From contig NZ_AKXQ01000012.1 in assembly GCF_000276805.1 (NCBI RefSeq), forward strand, positions 62,001 through 126,000: 64,000 nt of DNA, given 5' to 3'. Position numbers and translations under genes: made by a program. Every line of letters starts with the position of its first letter. The first letter of the stretch is position 1. The stretch comes from Moritella dasanensis ArB 0140 (lineage in GTDB: Bacteria > Pseudomonadota > Gammaproteobacteria > Enterobacterales > Moritellaceae). Below, in pieces: positions 1 through 9,140 of this stretch. The notes under the pieces were generated by a model. That model made no database searches. It worked only from the letters and a program-made list of their open reading frames with translations, and was not told the DNA's origin.

Positions 1-89
1 TGAGCTGCCCAGTGGGTACTGTTCGCTCACGTATTTTTAGAGCACGTGAAGCGATTGAAGTGAAATTGAAACCCTTACTTCAACAGTAA
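1..89 (+). CDS. rpoE: RNA polymerase sigma-E factor, C-terminal end only
   Basis: The window opens inside this gene. Frame 3 reads SCPVGTVRSRIFRAREAIEV and ends with a TAA at 87-89. This is the end of the region 4 helix-turn-helix of ECF sigma factors of the RpoE type, which recognises the -35 element of envelope-stress promoters. Only about 28 residues are present. The identification rests on the conserved CPxGTVRSR motif and on rseA, rseB and rseC following directly, which is the standard order. The start and most of the protein lie upstream of the window. Confidence 0.93.
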   Translation, partial: SCPVGTVRSRIFRAREAIEVKLKPLLQQ

Positions 90-130
90 ATCAAACACAG
101 ATTACGGACGAGTAAATTTAGGTATTAATT

Positions 131-679
131 ATGATAGAAAAAGAACGTTTATCCTCCATTGTAGACAATGAACATATTGATGCAGCATTACTTGATGAGT
201 TAGGTCAGGATGAAGCATTATCGTCAAGTTGGCAGCATTACCATCTAATTGGTGACGTGATGCGCGGTGAGACTCCAGCAGCGGTTAATTTAGATCTTAC
301 GCTTGCTATCACTGCGGCTATTGCTGAAGAACCTGCACTGATAATGCCAAAAGAAAGTGCGAACGACAGCTCTTTCTATCAAAAAATGATCCAGCCTTGG
401 CTAAAAACGGGTGGTCAATTTGCTATTGCGGCGTCGGTTACCTTAATGGTTATTACGGGTGTGCAGTACAGTAATTCCGAAGCACCGATAACAGGGCTTG
501 AACCAGCGCTAAATGTCATGCCATTTGCCGGTATCGCATCACCAGTGAGCTTGAGTATTGAGTCGCCAGATTCACGTCAAGTTCAGCCTGAGTTTACCGA
601 TGAAGAAAAAGTAGAACAAGTACGCCGCATCAATGCATTTGTGCTTGATCATCAATTACAAAAACGCATCCAGCAATAA
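131..679 (+). CDS. rseA: Anti-sigma-E factor RseA
   Basis: RseA is a single-pass inner-membrane protein that holds sigma-E inactive until DegS, RseP and ClpXP degrade it. The 182-residue protein has the typical N-terminal sigma-binding domain (residues about 1-75, with LSSIVDNE and a WQHYHLIGDVMRG segment), one membrane helix at about residues 95-114, and a periplasmic tail that in the family contacts RseB. It lies 41 bp after rpoE and before rseB, the classical order. The ATG at 131 has only a weak purine-rich stretch upstream, so it is probably translated from the rpoE message. Confidence 0.93.
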   Translation: MIEKERLSSIVDNEHIDAALLDELGQDEALSSSWQHYHLIGDVMRGETPAAVNLDLTLAITAAIAEEPALIMPKESANDSSFYQKMIQPWLKTGGQFAIAASVTLMVITGVQYSNSEAPITGLEPALNVMPFAGIASPVSLSIESPDSRQVQPEFTDEEKVEQVRRINAFVLDHQLQKRIQQ

Positions 680-692
680 TAGTGAGCCAGTA

Positions 693-1712
693 ATGTTCAA
701 GAAAAGTGTTGGTTTGTGGATCTTATTGTCTTCACTCTTAAGCCCTGCCGCCTGGAGTGAAGAGGTATCAGTTAAAACTGATAGCAGTGTTGCAGCTTCG
801 CCGCAACTATCTGCAGATGCCTTGTTAGACAATATGAAAACGGCATTTAAACAGCTCAATTATGACTTGTCTTATGTCGAGGTCGAGCGCGGAAGAATTA
901 CCCCGATGCGTTATAGCCACGGCGTTATTGATGATGTGTCTGTCGGCCATTTATTGTCGTTGAATGGCAATCCTCGCGAATATTTACGTCGTGGTGATAT
1001 TACCAGCTTTTTTGAAGCTGAGCAGCCAGGCTACTCGTTATCATCAACGGCTATACCTGGGCTATTATTTAATTTAATGGCCACGGAACTTACGCTTGAT
1101 GAAAGCTCTTACCAAGCTATTTATGTCGGTGGGAAATCACGTGTGACAGGACGTTTAAGTCAAGTTGTACGTGTCGTCCCGAATGATAAATACCGTTTTG
1201 GTTATTTGATTTGGATTGATATAACCACGAATTTACCGCTGCGCATTGATATGATCAAAGACAGTGGTGAAGTGGTATTCCAAGTGATGGCGATTTCCTT
1301 GTATCAATTCCCTGATGTGACGCCTTGGTTAGAACAATTGAATTCAGTAAAATTACCACCAGTATTATCTGCGATGCAAACCCAAACCTTAATGCCTGCG
1401 CCGACTAAGTCGGAATGGAAAACGACTTGGATGCCTGATGGATTTAAACTGATTGTGAGTAATAAACATCAGATTGCAGGTATAGGTCAAACAATTGATT
1501 ATATGCAGTATTCAGATGGCTTAGTCGATATATCTATCTACGTAAATACCAACGTGAAAGCGGGTAGTTTAAGTCAAGGATTAGGTGTATCGGGACAAAT
1601 TAGTTTACAATCTAAAATTACAGATGATATTGAGATTGTGGTGGTGGGTGAAGTTCCAAGCGCGACCGCCAAGAAAATTGCTGACTCTGTTGTGCGCAAT
1701 CTTGATAACTAA
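693..1712 (+). CDS. rseB: Periplasmic sigma-E regulator RseB
   Basis: RseB binds the periplasmic tail of RseA, shields it from DegS, and is released when it senses mislocalised lipopolysaccharide or lipoprotein. The frame is open from 633, but the ATG at 693 is preferred because it starts directly at a signal peptide (FKKSVGLWILLSSLLSPAAW) and avoids a 47-bp overlap with rseA. The mature part has the two-domain MucB/RseB layout: a LolA-like N-terminal domain (to about residue 205) and a smaller C-terminal domain. It is 339 residues, slightly longer than the E. coli protein because of an Ala/Ser-rich stretch after the signal peptide. The gap to rseA is 13 bp. Confidence 0.92.
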   Translation: MFKKSVGLWILLSSLLSPAAWSEEVSVKTDSSVAASPQLSADALLDNMKTAFKQLNYDLSYVEVERGRITPMRYSHGVIDDVSVGHLLSLNGNPREYLRRGDITSFFEAEQPGYSLSSTAIPGLLFNLMATELTLDESSYQAIYVGGKSRVTGRLSQVVRVVPNDKYRFGYLIWIDITTNLPLRIDMIKDSGEVVFQVMAISLYQFPDVTPWLEQLNSVKLPPVLSAMQTQTLMPAPTKSEWKTTWMPDGFKLIVSNKHQIAGIGQTIDYMQYSDGLVDISIYVNTNVKAGSLSQGLGVSGQISLQSKITDDIEIVVVGEVPSATAKKIADSVVRNLDN

Positions 1713-1726
1713 TTTATTCTAACAAG

Positions 1727-1803
1727 CGTGACTGAACTTAACTATATAGAACTTAACTATATAGCCTCAACGATAAAGAACGTCGTCGTTGGAGTCAGTC
1801 ACG
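1727..1803. repeat. Structured rseB-rseC spacer: inverted repeats plus a 15-bp tandem duplication
   Basis: The 119-bp gap between rseB and rseC holds an outer inverted repeat, CGTGACTGA at 1727-1735 with TCAGTCACG at 1795-1803, and an inner one, CAACGA at 1768-1773 with TCGTTG at 1786-1791. Between them is an exact tandem repeat, GAACTTAACTATATA at 1734-1748 and again at 1749-1763. There is no T-tract after the stem, so it is not a classical terminator. The role is unknown; an RNA structure affecting rseC expression is possible. Confidence 0.6.
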
Positions 1804-1831
1804 ATTGCTTTAAGCTAAGGTATGCACCCGT

Positions 1832-2311
1832 ATGATAATTGAAACAGCAGTGGTAAAAAGTGTAACGGGTGATCAAGTATCGGTACAGTGCGAGAGCCAA
1901 GCTGCGTGTAACCATTGTCATGCCAGTGACAATTGCGGTACAGGTACCGTCGCGAAAGCATTCCCACATCGGATCCACAATTTTACCGTCACTAAAACGG
2001 CAGATGTAGTCGCTGGTGATAAAATCGAAATTGGTTTACGTGAAAAGAATTTAGTCACCAGCGCCATGCTGGTTTACTTATTGCCGTTAGCCACAATTTT
2101 ACTGTCACTGGGTCTTGGCCAGTATTTATCTCAAGTTTTCCAATTTGAAGGTGAAGGCTTGGTTATTCTCGCGGCTTTTGTTGGTGGCTATATTGGTTTC
2201 ACTTGCACCCGGAAATTAAGTGTTAAATTTGATCAAAGCTTTGATTTAAAACCTAAAATGCTAGGTGTTGTGGCTCAATCGGAAGTGATAGGCCAGTGGC
2301 GCGCTGATTAA
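1832..2311 (+). CDS. rseC: SoxR-reducing system / sigma-E operon protein RseC
   Basis: RseC/MucC is a small inner-membrane protein of the rpoE operon, implicated with the Rsx complex in keeping SoxR reduced. The 159-residue protein shows the family's N-terminal cysteine cluster (C23, C30, C33 and C39 in CESQAACNHCHASDNC), a beta-rich domain, then two membrane helices at about 77-97 and 107-126. The length is normal. It follows rseB after a structured 119-bp spacer and precedes lepA, as in E. coli. The start ATG at 1832 has only a modest ribosome-binding site. Confidence 0.9.
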   Translation: MIIETAVVKSVTGDQVSVQCESQAACNHCHASDNCGTGTVAKAFPHRIHNFTVTKTADVVAGDKIEIGLREKNLVTSAMLVYLLPLATILLSLGLGQYLSQVFQFEGEGLVILAAFVGGYIGFTCTRKLSVKFDQSFDLKPKMLGVVAQSEVIGQWRAD

Positions 2312-2403
2312 AAGTAATTGAAAGATAGCAGTCATCCCTTAAATCCGTTAAAATCCGCCTCATTAAGTGTCATATCTACTAAGTATTGGATATTATCTAA
2401 CTC

Positions 2404-4200
2404 ATGAAACACATTCGTAATTTTTCAATTATTGCTCATATCGATCACGGTAAATCAACTTTATCAGATCGTTTAATTTCACATTGCGGTGGTTTATCTG
2501 ACCGTGAAATGGCAGCACAAGTTCTTGACTCAATGGATATTGAGCGCGAGCGTGGCATTACAATTAAAGCGCAAAGCGTAACGCTGGATTATAAAGCGAA
2601 AGATGGTGAAACATACCAACTTAACTTTATTGATACGCCAGGACACGTGGACTTCAGCTATGAGGTTTCTCGCTCATTAGCAGCCTGTGAGGGTGCTTTA
2701 CTTGTTGTCGACGCTGGTCAAGGCGTAGAAGCACAAACACTAGCAAACTGTTATACCGCGATGGAGATGGATCTGGAAGTTGTGCCGATCCTGAATAAAA
2801 TCGATTTACCTGCCGCCGATCCTGATCGCGTAGCAGAAGAAATCGAAGACATCATTGGTATCGATGCAATGGAAGCGACTCGTTGCTCTGCAAAAACTGG
2901 TTTAGGTATCGAAGACGTACTTGAAACAATTGTAAGAGAAATTCCGTGCCCATCAAAAGGCTCAGCAGATGCACCATTACAAGCCCTGATCATCGATTCA
3001 TGGTTTGATAACTACCAAGGTGTGGTATCACTGGTACGTATCACCAACGGTGTATTACGTAAAGGTGACAAGCTGACTGTTATGTCGACGGGTGAATCTC
3101 ATCTTGTTGATAAAGCAGGTATCTTCACACCAAAACAAGTTGAGACTGGTATCTTAGGTTGTGGTGAAGTTGGTTTTGTTATTTGCGGTATTAAAGATAT
3201 TTTAGGCGCACCAGTAGGTGATACGCTAACTAATACGCGTAATCCTGCTGATGCACCTGTACCTGGTTTCAGTAAAGTTAAACCTCAGGTTTATGCGGGT
3301 CTGTTCCCAATTAGTTCTGATGATTATGAAGCGTTCCGTGATGCACTTGGCAAGCTAAGTCTGAACGATGCGTCTTTGTTCTACGAACCAGAAAGCTCTT
3401 CAGCACTTGGTTTTGGTTTCCGTTGTGGTTTCTTAGGTTTACTGCACATGGAAATCATTCAAGAGCGTTTAGAACGTGAATACGATCTTGATTTGATCAC
3501 CACTGCACCAACGGTTGTCTACGAAGTAGAAACCAAAAAAGGTGAAGTGATATACGTTGATAGCCCAGCTAAATTACCTGCATTGAATGATATCGAAGAA
3601 ATTCGTGAACCAATCGCAGAATGTAATATTTTAGTACCACAAGAATACTTAGGTAATGTAATTACCTTATGTATCGATAAACGTGGTGTTCAAACTAAGA
3701 TGGATTATCACGGCAAGCAAGTAGCATTAACTTACGAGATCCCAATGGGTGAAGTAGTAATGGACTTCTTTGACCGTTTGAAATCAACAAGCCGTGGTTA
3801 TGCATCACTTGATTACTCTTTCATCCGCTTTACACCTGCAGACATGGTACGTGTTGATGTATTAATTAATACCGATCGTGTTGATGCGTTAGCGATGATT
3901 ACTCACCGTGACAACTCACTAAACCGTGGTCGTCTATTGGTTGAGAAAATGAAAGAACTGATCCCACGTCAAATGTTTAACATTGCGATTCAGGCTGTTA
4001 TTGGCTCGCAAGTGATTGCCCGTAGTACGGTTAAGCAAATGCGTAAAAACGTAATTGCAAAATGTTATGGCGGTGATATCAGTCGTAAGAAGAAACTACT
4101 GCAGAAACAGAAAGACGGTAAGAAACGCATGAAGCAAGTTGGTAATGTTGAGGTTCCTCAAGAAGCCTTCTTAGCTGTGCTACATATCGGAAAGGATTAG
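2404..4200 (+). CDS. lepA: Elongation factor 4 (back-translocating GTPase)
   Basis: LepA/EF4 binds ribosomes and can reverse translocation; it aids initiation and ribosome assembly under stress. The 598 residues are full length. The GTPase motifs are intact: P-loop AHIDHGKST at 11-19, switch II DTPGHVD, and NKIDLP. Elongation-factor domains II, III and V follow, then the LepA-specific C-terminal domain with its basic end ([18 protein letters not shown]). It lies upstream of lepB with a 4-bp gap, the standard lepA-lepB operon. The rseC-lepA gap is about 90 bp, so a separate promoter is possible. Confidence 0.98.
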   Translation: MKHIRNFSIIAHIDHGKSTLSDRLISHCGGLSDREMAAQVLDSMDIERERGITIKAQSVTLDYKAKDGETYQLNFIDTPGHVDFSYEVSRSLAACEGALLVVDAGQGVEAQTLANCYTAMEMDLEVVPILNKIDLPAADPDRVAEEIEDIIGIDAMEATRCSAKTGLGIEDVLETIVREIPCPSKGSADAPLQALIIDSWFDNYQGVVSLVRITNGVLRKGDKLTVMSTGESHLVDKAGIFTPKQVETGILGCGEVGFVICGIKDILGAPVGDTLTNTRNPADAPVPGFSKVKPQVYAGLFPISSDDYEAFRDALGKLSLNDASLFYEPESSSALGFGFRCGFLGLLHMEIIQERLEREYDLDLITTAPTVVYEVETKKGEVIYVDSPAKLPALNDIEEIREPIAECNILVPQEYLGNVITLCIDKRGVQTKMDYHGKQVALTYEIPMGEVVMDFFDRLKSTSRGYASLDYSFIRFTPADMVRVDVLINTDRVDALAMITHRDNSLNRGRLLVEKMKELIPRQMFNIAIQAVIGSQVIARSTVKQMRKNVIAKCYGGDISRKKKLLQKQKDGKKRMKQVGNVEVPQEAFLAVLHIGKD

Positions 4201-4204
4201 ATAA

Positions 4205-5119
4205 ATGGCAACCTACTTTTCACTGATATTGGTACTGTTTACTTTCGTTAGCGGTGTTATTTGGGCGTTAGACAAACTGATTTGGGAAAAAGCTCGTGCG
4301 GAAAAAGTCGCATTTGCTCAATCTCAAGCAGAGTTACCAGCAGAAGCTATTGCAAAATTAGGGCAAGAATCGTTTATTGTTGAAAATGCAAAATCGATGT
4401 TCCCTGTGATTGCTGCGGTAATGATATTACGTTCATTTTTATACGAACCATTTCAAATCCCATCAGGCTCGATGATGCCAACCTTATTGGTTGGTGATTT
4501 CATTTTGGTGGAAAAATTTAGTTATGGCGTTAAAGATCCAGTATTACGTTCTACACTTATCGAAACCGGTAAGCCTGAACGTGGCGATGTGGCGGTATTT
4601 AAATATCCCCCACAACCAACAGTTGATTACATTAAACGTGTAGTCGGCTTGCCTGGTGATCGTATCGCTTATCGTGGGAAGCAGGTTTTCATTCAAAAAT
4701 CATGCAGCGGAACAGACTGTAAAGGTTTTGAAAAACTCGATCTTAGCTTAGTCGAAATTGGCAAGTTTAAAGATCAAATGGTTGAATTACAGGAATATAC
4801 AGAGCAACTAGGGGATGTGGCACATAACATCTTAATTAACCCTAGCCGCCCTGATTTAGCCAGTGATTTTTATCAGCAAGACAATCCGCCAACCCGTCAA
4901 TATGAATGGGTTGTACCGGATGGTCATTACTTTATGATGGGTGATAACCGTGATAATAGTGCTGATAGCCGTTTTTGGGGTTTTGTTCCAGAAGCAAATT
5001 TAGTTGGCAAGGCTGTGTTCATTTGGACTAGTTTCGAATTTGAACGCGACCAAGATTCTTTGTTACCTGGTTGGATCCCAACAGGTATACGCTTTAGTCG
5101 TATTGGCAAATTAAAATAA
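4205..5119 (+). CDS. lepB: Signal peptidase I
   Basis: This inner-membrane serine protease removes signal peptides from exported proteins. There are two N-terminal membrane segments (about 3-22 and 63-80) followed by the periplasmic catalytic domain. The Ser/Lys dyad is visible: Ser89 in [10 protein letters not shown] and Lys144 in [11 protein letters not shown]. The later box [14 protein letters not shown] is also present. The 304-residue length is usual. It starts 4 bp after lepA and ends 2 bp before rnc, so the three are translationally linked. Confidence 0.97.
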   Translation: MATYFSLILVLFTFVSGVIWALDKLIWEKARAEKVAFAQSQAELPAEAIAKLGQESFIVENAKSMFPVIAAVMILRSFLYEPFQIPSGSMMPTLLVGDFILVEKFSYGVKDPVLRSTLIETGKPERGDVAVFKYPPQPTVDYIKRVVGLPGDRIAYRGKQVFIQKSCSGTDCKGFEKLDLSLVEIGKFKDQMVELQEYTEQLGDVAHNILINPSRPDLASDFYQQDNPPTRQYEWVVPDGHYFMMGDNRDNSADSRFWGFVPEANLVGKAVFIWTSFEFERDQDSLLPGWIPTGIRFSRIGKLK

Positions 5120-5121
5120 TT

Positions 5122-5793
5122 ATGACAATTTTATTAGAAAAATTACAACGAGTATTAGGTTATCAGTATCAAGATGCTGGTCTATTACAACAAGCACTGA
5201 CGCACCGTAGCGCTTATTTCAAGCATAACGAACGTCTTGAATTCCTTGGTGATTCAGTACTTGGTTTTATTATCTCGGATGCATTGTTTTGCAAGTTCCC
5301 AGAGGTACCAGAAGGTGATTTAAGCCGCATGCGTGCAACCTTAGTTAAAGGGTTAACGCTCGCTGAAATCGCCCGTGAGTTTGAATTAAGTGAATGTTTG
5401 ATCTTAGGTCCTGGTGAATTGAAAAGTGGTGGCTTCCGTCGCGAATCAATACTAGCAGATACGGTTGAAGCCCTTATTGGTGCTATGTATCTGGACAGTG
5501 ATATCGAGAAAACACGTGAACGTGTATTGGCTTGGTATGCATCGCGTTTATCTGCGATCAAACCTGGTATCGATCAGAAAGACGCGAAAACACAATTACA
5601 AGAATGGCTGCAAGGACGTAAGCAAGCACTTCCACTGTACCAAGTAGTGGAAGTAAAAGGTGAAGCTCATAATCAAGAGTTCACTATTCATTGCGTTATT
5701 GAAGGCCTAGAGCACCCTGTTACAGGTAAAGGTACTAGTCGTCGTAAAGCAGAACAAGAAGCAGCTCAAAAAGCATTGGAGCAAATACAATGA
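5122..5793 (+). CDS. rnc: Ribonuclease III
   Basis: RNase III cleaves double-stranded RNA and processes rRNA precursors and some mRNAs. The 223-residue protein has the catalytic signature [12 protein letters not shown] at 36-47 and a second acidic site near [15 protein letters not shown]-terminal double-stranded-RNA-binding domain (about 155-223) ends in [18 protein letters not shown]. It is two bases after lepB and its stop overlaps the era start by four bases (ATGA), which indicates translational coupling. In E. coli, RNase III autoregulates the rnc-era message by cleaving its leader; no such leader is evident here. Confidence 0.97.
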   Translation: MTILLEKLQRVLGYQYQDAGLLQQALTHRSAYFKHNERLEFLGDSVLGFIISDALFCKFPEVPEGDLSRMRATLVKGLTLAEIAREFELSECLILGPGELKSGGFRRESILADTVEALIGAMYLDSDIEKTRERVLAWYASRLSAIKPGIDQKDAKTQLQEWLQGRKQALPLYQVVEVKGEAHNQEFTIHCVIEGLEHPVTGKGTSRRKAEQEAAQKALEQIQ

Positions 5794-6701
5794 GTGATAT
5801 GACTTATAGCGGCTTTGTTGCTATCGTTGGCCGTCCTAACGTAGGTAAATCAACGCTACTAAACCGCATCCTGGGACAAAAGGTAAGTATTACCTCGCGT
5901 AAACCACAAACGACTCGTCACCGTATTCTAGGTATTGATACTGAAGAAAACCGTCAAACGGTTTATATCGATACTCCAGGTCTACATATCGATGAAAAAC
6001 GTGCGATTAACCGTTTGATGAACCGTGCTGCAAGCAGTTCATTAAAAGATATGAATGTTGATGCTGTTATCTTTGTTGTTGATGGTACCCGTTGGACCGA
6101 CGATGATGAAATGGTATTAAACAAGCTACGTGAGATTAACTGCCCAGTTTACTTGGCGATTAATAAAACCGATGCGATTAAAGATAAAGCTGAAGAATTA
6201 ATGCCTCATTTGAAGGTATTAGCGGATAAGTTTGATTTCGCAGAAATCATCCCTATTTCGGCAACGAAAGGTACTAACGTAGAAATGCTACGTAGTATTT
6301 GTTCGAAACAGTTACAAGAAGGTGGTTTTTACTTCCCTGAAGATCATGTAACAGATCGTTCTTCACGTTTCATGGCATCAGAAATCATTCGTGAAAAACT
6401 AATGCGTTTCACTGGTCAAGAACTGCCTTACTCAACTACGGTTGAAATCGAGCAGTTTAAAGTCAGTGAAAATGGCACATTCCACATCAATGCATTGATT
6501 TTAGTGGAACGTGATACCCAAAAACGTATGGTTATTGGTAATAAAGGTTCAAAACTAAAGACTATTGGTACTGAAGCGCGACGTGATATGGAAACTTTGT
6601 TTGATAATAAAGTATTCCTAGAATGTTGGGTTAAAGTGAAGTCTGGTTGGGCTGATGATGAACGTGCACTTCGTAGCTTAGGTTACGGAGATGAAGTGTA
6701 A
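5790..6701 (+). CDS. era: GTPase Era, 16S rRNA maturation factor
   Basis: Era binds the 3' end of 16S rRNA during 30S assembly and links it to cell-cycle progression. The GTPase motifs are intact: GRPNVGKST at 14-22, DTPGLH, and NKTD. The C-terminal KH domain has the GXXG-type loop [10 protein letters not shown]. At 303 residues it is full length. The ATG lies within the rnc stop (four-base overlap) and recO follows 13 bp later. Confidence 0.97.
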   Translation: MSDMTYSGFVAIVGRPNVGKSTLLNRILGQKVSITSRKPQTTRHRILGIDTEENRQTVYIDTPGLHIDEKRAINRLMNRAASSSLKDMNVDAVIFVVDGTRWTDDDEMVLNKLREINCPVYLAINKTDAIKDKAEELMPHLKVLADKFDFAEIIPISATKGTNVEMLRSICSKQLQEGGFYFPEDHVTDRSSRFMASEIIREKLMRFTGQELPYSTTVEIEQFKVSENGTFHINALILVERDTQKRMVIGNKGSKLKTIGTEARRDMETLFDNKVFLECWVKVKSGWADDERALRSLGYGDEV

Positions 6702-6714
6702 ATAGCTTTATTGC

Positions 6715-7422
6715 ATGGACTTACAAAACGCCTTTGTACTGCATCGTCGACCTTTTAAGGAGTCGAGTTTATTAATCGACTTCTTTACCATTAACGATGG
6801 CAAAATTTCGTTAGTGGGACGAGCAGGACGCGGGCGTAAAAACAGTCAAAGTGCAATTTTACAGCCGTTTACCTTACTTAATATCGCCTATGCCGGCAAA
6901 GGTGGACTCAAGTCCATGCGCCAGGTTGAGGCGGTATCTAATTCATTACCGCTTGCCGGTAAGCATCTCTACGCTAGTTTTTACCTCAACGAATTACTCT
7001 ATCGTTTACTCGCCAGTGAACAAGCTAATCCTGAACTATTCTCTCATTACCAAAATGCCTTATTAGCGTTAGCTAAACGTGAACCGCTTGAACCCTTATT
7101 GCGTGAATTTGAATTAAATTTAATGCAATGTTTAGGTAACATTGGTGCGTTAAGCTATTGTGCTGATACGATGGATGCGGTATTCCCAGATCGTATGTAT
7201 AAATATGTCGCCCATGTTGGGATCGTACCGTCTATTTATAAAGTCGCTGTGGGCAGCTCATTTTTAGGTAAAGATTTGCTAGCATTTGAGCAACGACAAT
7301 TTAATTCAGAAAATTTAGCGGCTGCAAAACGTTTTTGTCGCCAAATTTTGTTACCCTATCTGGGCAACAAGCCGCTGAAAAGCAGGGAACTGTTTATTAA
7401 TAAGCCACTGAAAAAAAGATAA
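6715..7422 (+). CDS. recO: DNA repair protein RecO
   Basis: RecO works with RecR to load RecA on SSB-coated single strands and anneals complementary strands. The 235-residue protein begins with the OB-fold domain (AFVLHRRPFKESSLLIDFF) and continues into the helical domain. The zinc cysteines of some RecO proteins are absent, as is usual in gammaproteobacteria. The last codons lie inside a 33-bp tandem duplication, so the C-terminal INKPLKKR tail may be a recent alteration. It lies between era and pdxJ as in E. coli. Confidence 0.94.
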   Translation: MDLQNAFVLHRRPFKESSLLIDFFTINDGKISLVGRAGRGRKNSQSAILQPFTLLNIAYAGKGGLKSMRQVEAVSNSLPLAGKHLYASFYLNELLYRLLASEQANPELFSHYQNALLALAKREPLEPLLREFELNLMQCLGNIGALSYCADTMDAVFPDRMYKYVAHVGIVPSIYKVAVGSSFLGKDLLAFEQRQFNSENLAAAKRFCRQILLPYLGNKPLKSRELFINKPLKKR

Positions 7423-7458
7423 CTCTTTATTAATAAGCCACTGAACGTAGATAACTAT
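7393..7458. repeat. 33-bp imperfect tandem duplication at the recO 3' end
   Basis: The 20-mer TTTATTAATAAGCCACTGAA occurs at 7393-7412 and again at 7426-7445, a period of 33 bp. The match resumes after a short divergent stretch (ATAACT follows in both copies). The first copy encodes the last residues and stop of recO; the second is non-coding spacer before pdxJ. The sequence shows a local duplication by replication slippage or similar. Confidence 0.85.
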
Positions 7459-7479
7459 TTATCAAGAAGGGAATTAAAC

Positions 7480-8217
7480 GTGAATAAGATCTTTTTAGGT
7501 GTCAACATTGACCACATTGCAACCTTACGCCAAGCACGCGGCACGACTTACCCTGATCCTGTCCATGCAGCTGCTGTTGCTGAATTAAATGGCGCAGACG
7601 GTATTACGGTGCATTTACGTGAAGACCGTCGTCACATTGTTGACCGTGATGTACGTGTATTGAAAGAGACTATTCAAACACGCATGAATCTAGAAATGGC
7701 CGTGACTGCTGAGATGCTGGATATTGCTTGTGAGATCAAACCTGAGTTTGTTTGTTTAGTGCCTGAAAAGCGTGAAGAACTGACAACTGAAGGTGGCTTA
7801 GATGTACTTGGTCAGCAAGACAAGATCACGAAAGCGGTGACACGTTTAAGCGAAGCGGGCATTCTCGTCTCATTATTCATTGATGCAGACAAAGAGCAGA
7901 TTGATGCTGCTGTTGCTACTGGCGCGCCGTACATTGAAGTGCACACCGGTGCTTATGCCGATGCAGAGTCTGAACCTGAACAGCAAGCAGAATTGAAGAA
8001 GATCTCCGCAGGGGTAAGTTATGCACATAAAGCTGGCTTGAAAGTCAATGCTGGCCATGGTTTGCATTACCATAATGTCCAGCCTATTGCCGCGATTCCT
8101 GAAATTTATGAATTGAATATCGGCCATGCAATCATCGCCCGCGCGGCATTTGATGGTTTAGGTAAAGCAGTAAAAGACATGCAAGTGATCATGCAAGAAG
8201 CACGTAATAACAGCTAG
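7480..8217 (+). CDS. pdxJ: Pyridoxine 5'-phosphate synthase
   Basis: PdxJ condenses 3-amino-1-hydroxyacetone phosphate with 1-deoxyxylulose 5-phosphate to form pyridoxine 5'-phosphate, the last ring-forming step of de novo vitamin B6 synthesis. The 245-residue TIM barrel has the expected segments [37 protein letters not shown]-like IEVHTGAYA and [10 protein letters not shown]. An AAGAAGGGA ribosome-binding site precedes the ATG. A hairpin terminator follows. In E. coli acpS comes next, but here it is absent. Confidence 0.97.
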   Translation: MNKIFLGVNIDHIATLRQARGTTYPDPVHAAAVAELNGADGITVHLREDRRHIVDRDVRVLKETIQTRMNLEMAVTAEMLDIACEIKPEFVCLVPEKREELTTEGGLDVLGQQDKITKAVTRLSEAGILVSLFIDADKEQIDAAVATGAPYIEVHTGAYADAESEPEQQAELKKISAGVSYAHKAGLKVNAGHGLHYHNVQPIAAIPEIYELNIGHAIIARAAFDGLGKAVKDMQVIMQEARNNS

Positions 8218-8244
8218 GTTATGAGCGTCGCTATGCATGTGAAA

Positions 8245-8275
8245 AGACCAACGCTAAGGCGTTGGTCTAGATTTT
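8245..8275 (+). terminator. Terminator after pdxJ
   Basis: A 10-bp perfect stem, AGACCAACGC at 8245-8254 with GCGTTGGTCT at 8259-8268, encloses a TAAG loop and is followed by a short T-rich stretch. It closes the rpoE-to-pdxJ gene run. Confidence 0.75.
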
Positions 8276-8311
8276 AAAACGACTTATTTTGGTATTGTGC
8301 ATGCTCCTGTA

Positions 8312-8683
8312 TTACTGCTTTTTGAATTGGTAATAACTCCATATTGAAAGCAGGGTAAAGAATACTGGATCACTCCAACCGAAACCAACAAACAGTCCTT
8401 TCGCTCCCGCATACAAGGTGATCAAAACACCTAATAGATTGCTAATCAGCAGTGCCTGAAACAATTTTTTAGCGATGTGCCCAGGTTCGATCTCTCTCAG
8501 TAATAAACTGATCGCAGCTATCCCGCCTAAGAAAATACTCGTGTGTTGAGATAAAAAGTAAGCATATTTGTCGTTCAACTCTATCCCGTACATGGGCCAT
8601 ATAACAGCAGGGATGAAAAACAAGGCTAAAGCAAAGATGCTATAAATAATGCCATGTGTCGTTAAAAAGGTTTTATTGTTCAT
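8312..8683 (-). CDS. Small four-helix membrane protein, function unknown
   Basis: I do not recognise a named family. The 123-residue protein is very hydrophobic, with about four membrane helices (near 9-29, 47-64, 72-92 and 101-118) and short charged loops. Its ATG shares one base with the stop of the upstream YdhR-type gene (TAATG), so the two are translationally coupled and probably work together. Similar small membrane proteins next to YdhR-type genes are usually annotated as hypothetical. A role in transport or protection against a hydrophobic compound would be guesswork. Confidence 0.75.
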   Translation of the reverse strand: MNNKTFLTTHGIIYSIFALALFFIPAVIWPMYGIELNDKYAYFLSQHTSIFLGGIAAISLLLREIEPGHIAKKLFQALLISNLLGVLITLYAGAKGLFVGFGWSDPVFFTLLSIWSYYQFKKQ

Positions 8684-9000
8684 TATGCTAGTACTCCTGT
8701 CATCGGCGCGTTATTAATACTTGATAGCGGCATGTTGATATCGAAAATATGTCCTCTGATCTCTGTTACTCCCATCGCCTTTAAGCGGGCTGAATGCATC
8801 TTCAAATAAGCCTGTGCATACGCTTCATTTTCAAATAGATAAATACCACCACCTAATTGTGCTTTCTGATTTTCAGTCCAAATCTTCCAAATCATGCCTG
8901 GTTCATGATTAATTGATTCAGCTAGTCCAACCAACATCGCTGACATCTCATCACCAAATGGACCTGTAAAATCGAAATCTACTTGTAATAATTTTTGCAT
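8683..9000 (-). CDS. YdhR-family putative monooxygenase
   Basis: The 105-residue product matches the small dimeric ferredoxin-like-fold family of E. coli YdhR, thought to be monooxygenases acting on aromatic substrates without a bound cofactor. Recognisable features are the start KLLQVDFDFTGPFG, the central WKIWTEN segment, and GGIYLFENEAYAQAYL. The ATG at 9000 is chosen because it fits the family N-terminus and has a GGAG site upstream; the open frame runs further but without family similarity. It is divergent from a LysR regulator, and the downstream membrane protein is coupled by TAATG. Confidence 0.87.
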   Translation of the reverse strand: MQKLLQVDFDFTGPFGDEMSAMLVGLAESINHEPGMIWKIWTENQKAQLGGGIYLFENEAYAQAYLKMHSARLKAMGVTEIRGHIFDINMPLSSINNAPMTGVLA

Positions 9001-9048
9001 TCTATATCTCCAATCGCATATGTATGAGCTGAGCAAAGCGATATGCTT

Positions 9049-9106
9049 TTGCTTGCTCTTTGTTATAGGCACTATAATATCTATAAAAATTGAACATAAA
9101 AGTTCA
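9049..9106 (+). promoter_or_regulatory. Promoter and candidate LysR operator between the YdhR and LysR genes
   Basis: On the plus strand, TTGCTT at 9049-9054 and TATAAT at 9073-9078, 18 bp apart, make a good sigma-70 promoter for the LysR gene. Just downstream is an inverted repeat TGAAC-N6-GTTCA at 9091-9106. Its position would allow autorepression of the LysR gene and control of the divergent YdhR gene, as is common for LysR-type regulators. The binding assignment is inference. Confidence 0.55.
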
Positions 9107-9140
9107 TAAAACTGCGTATAACTGTGGAATAAATAGACCA

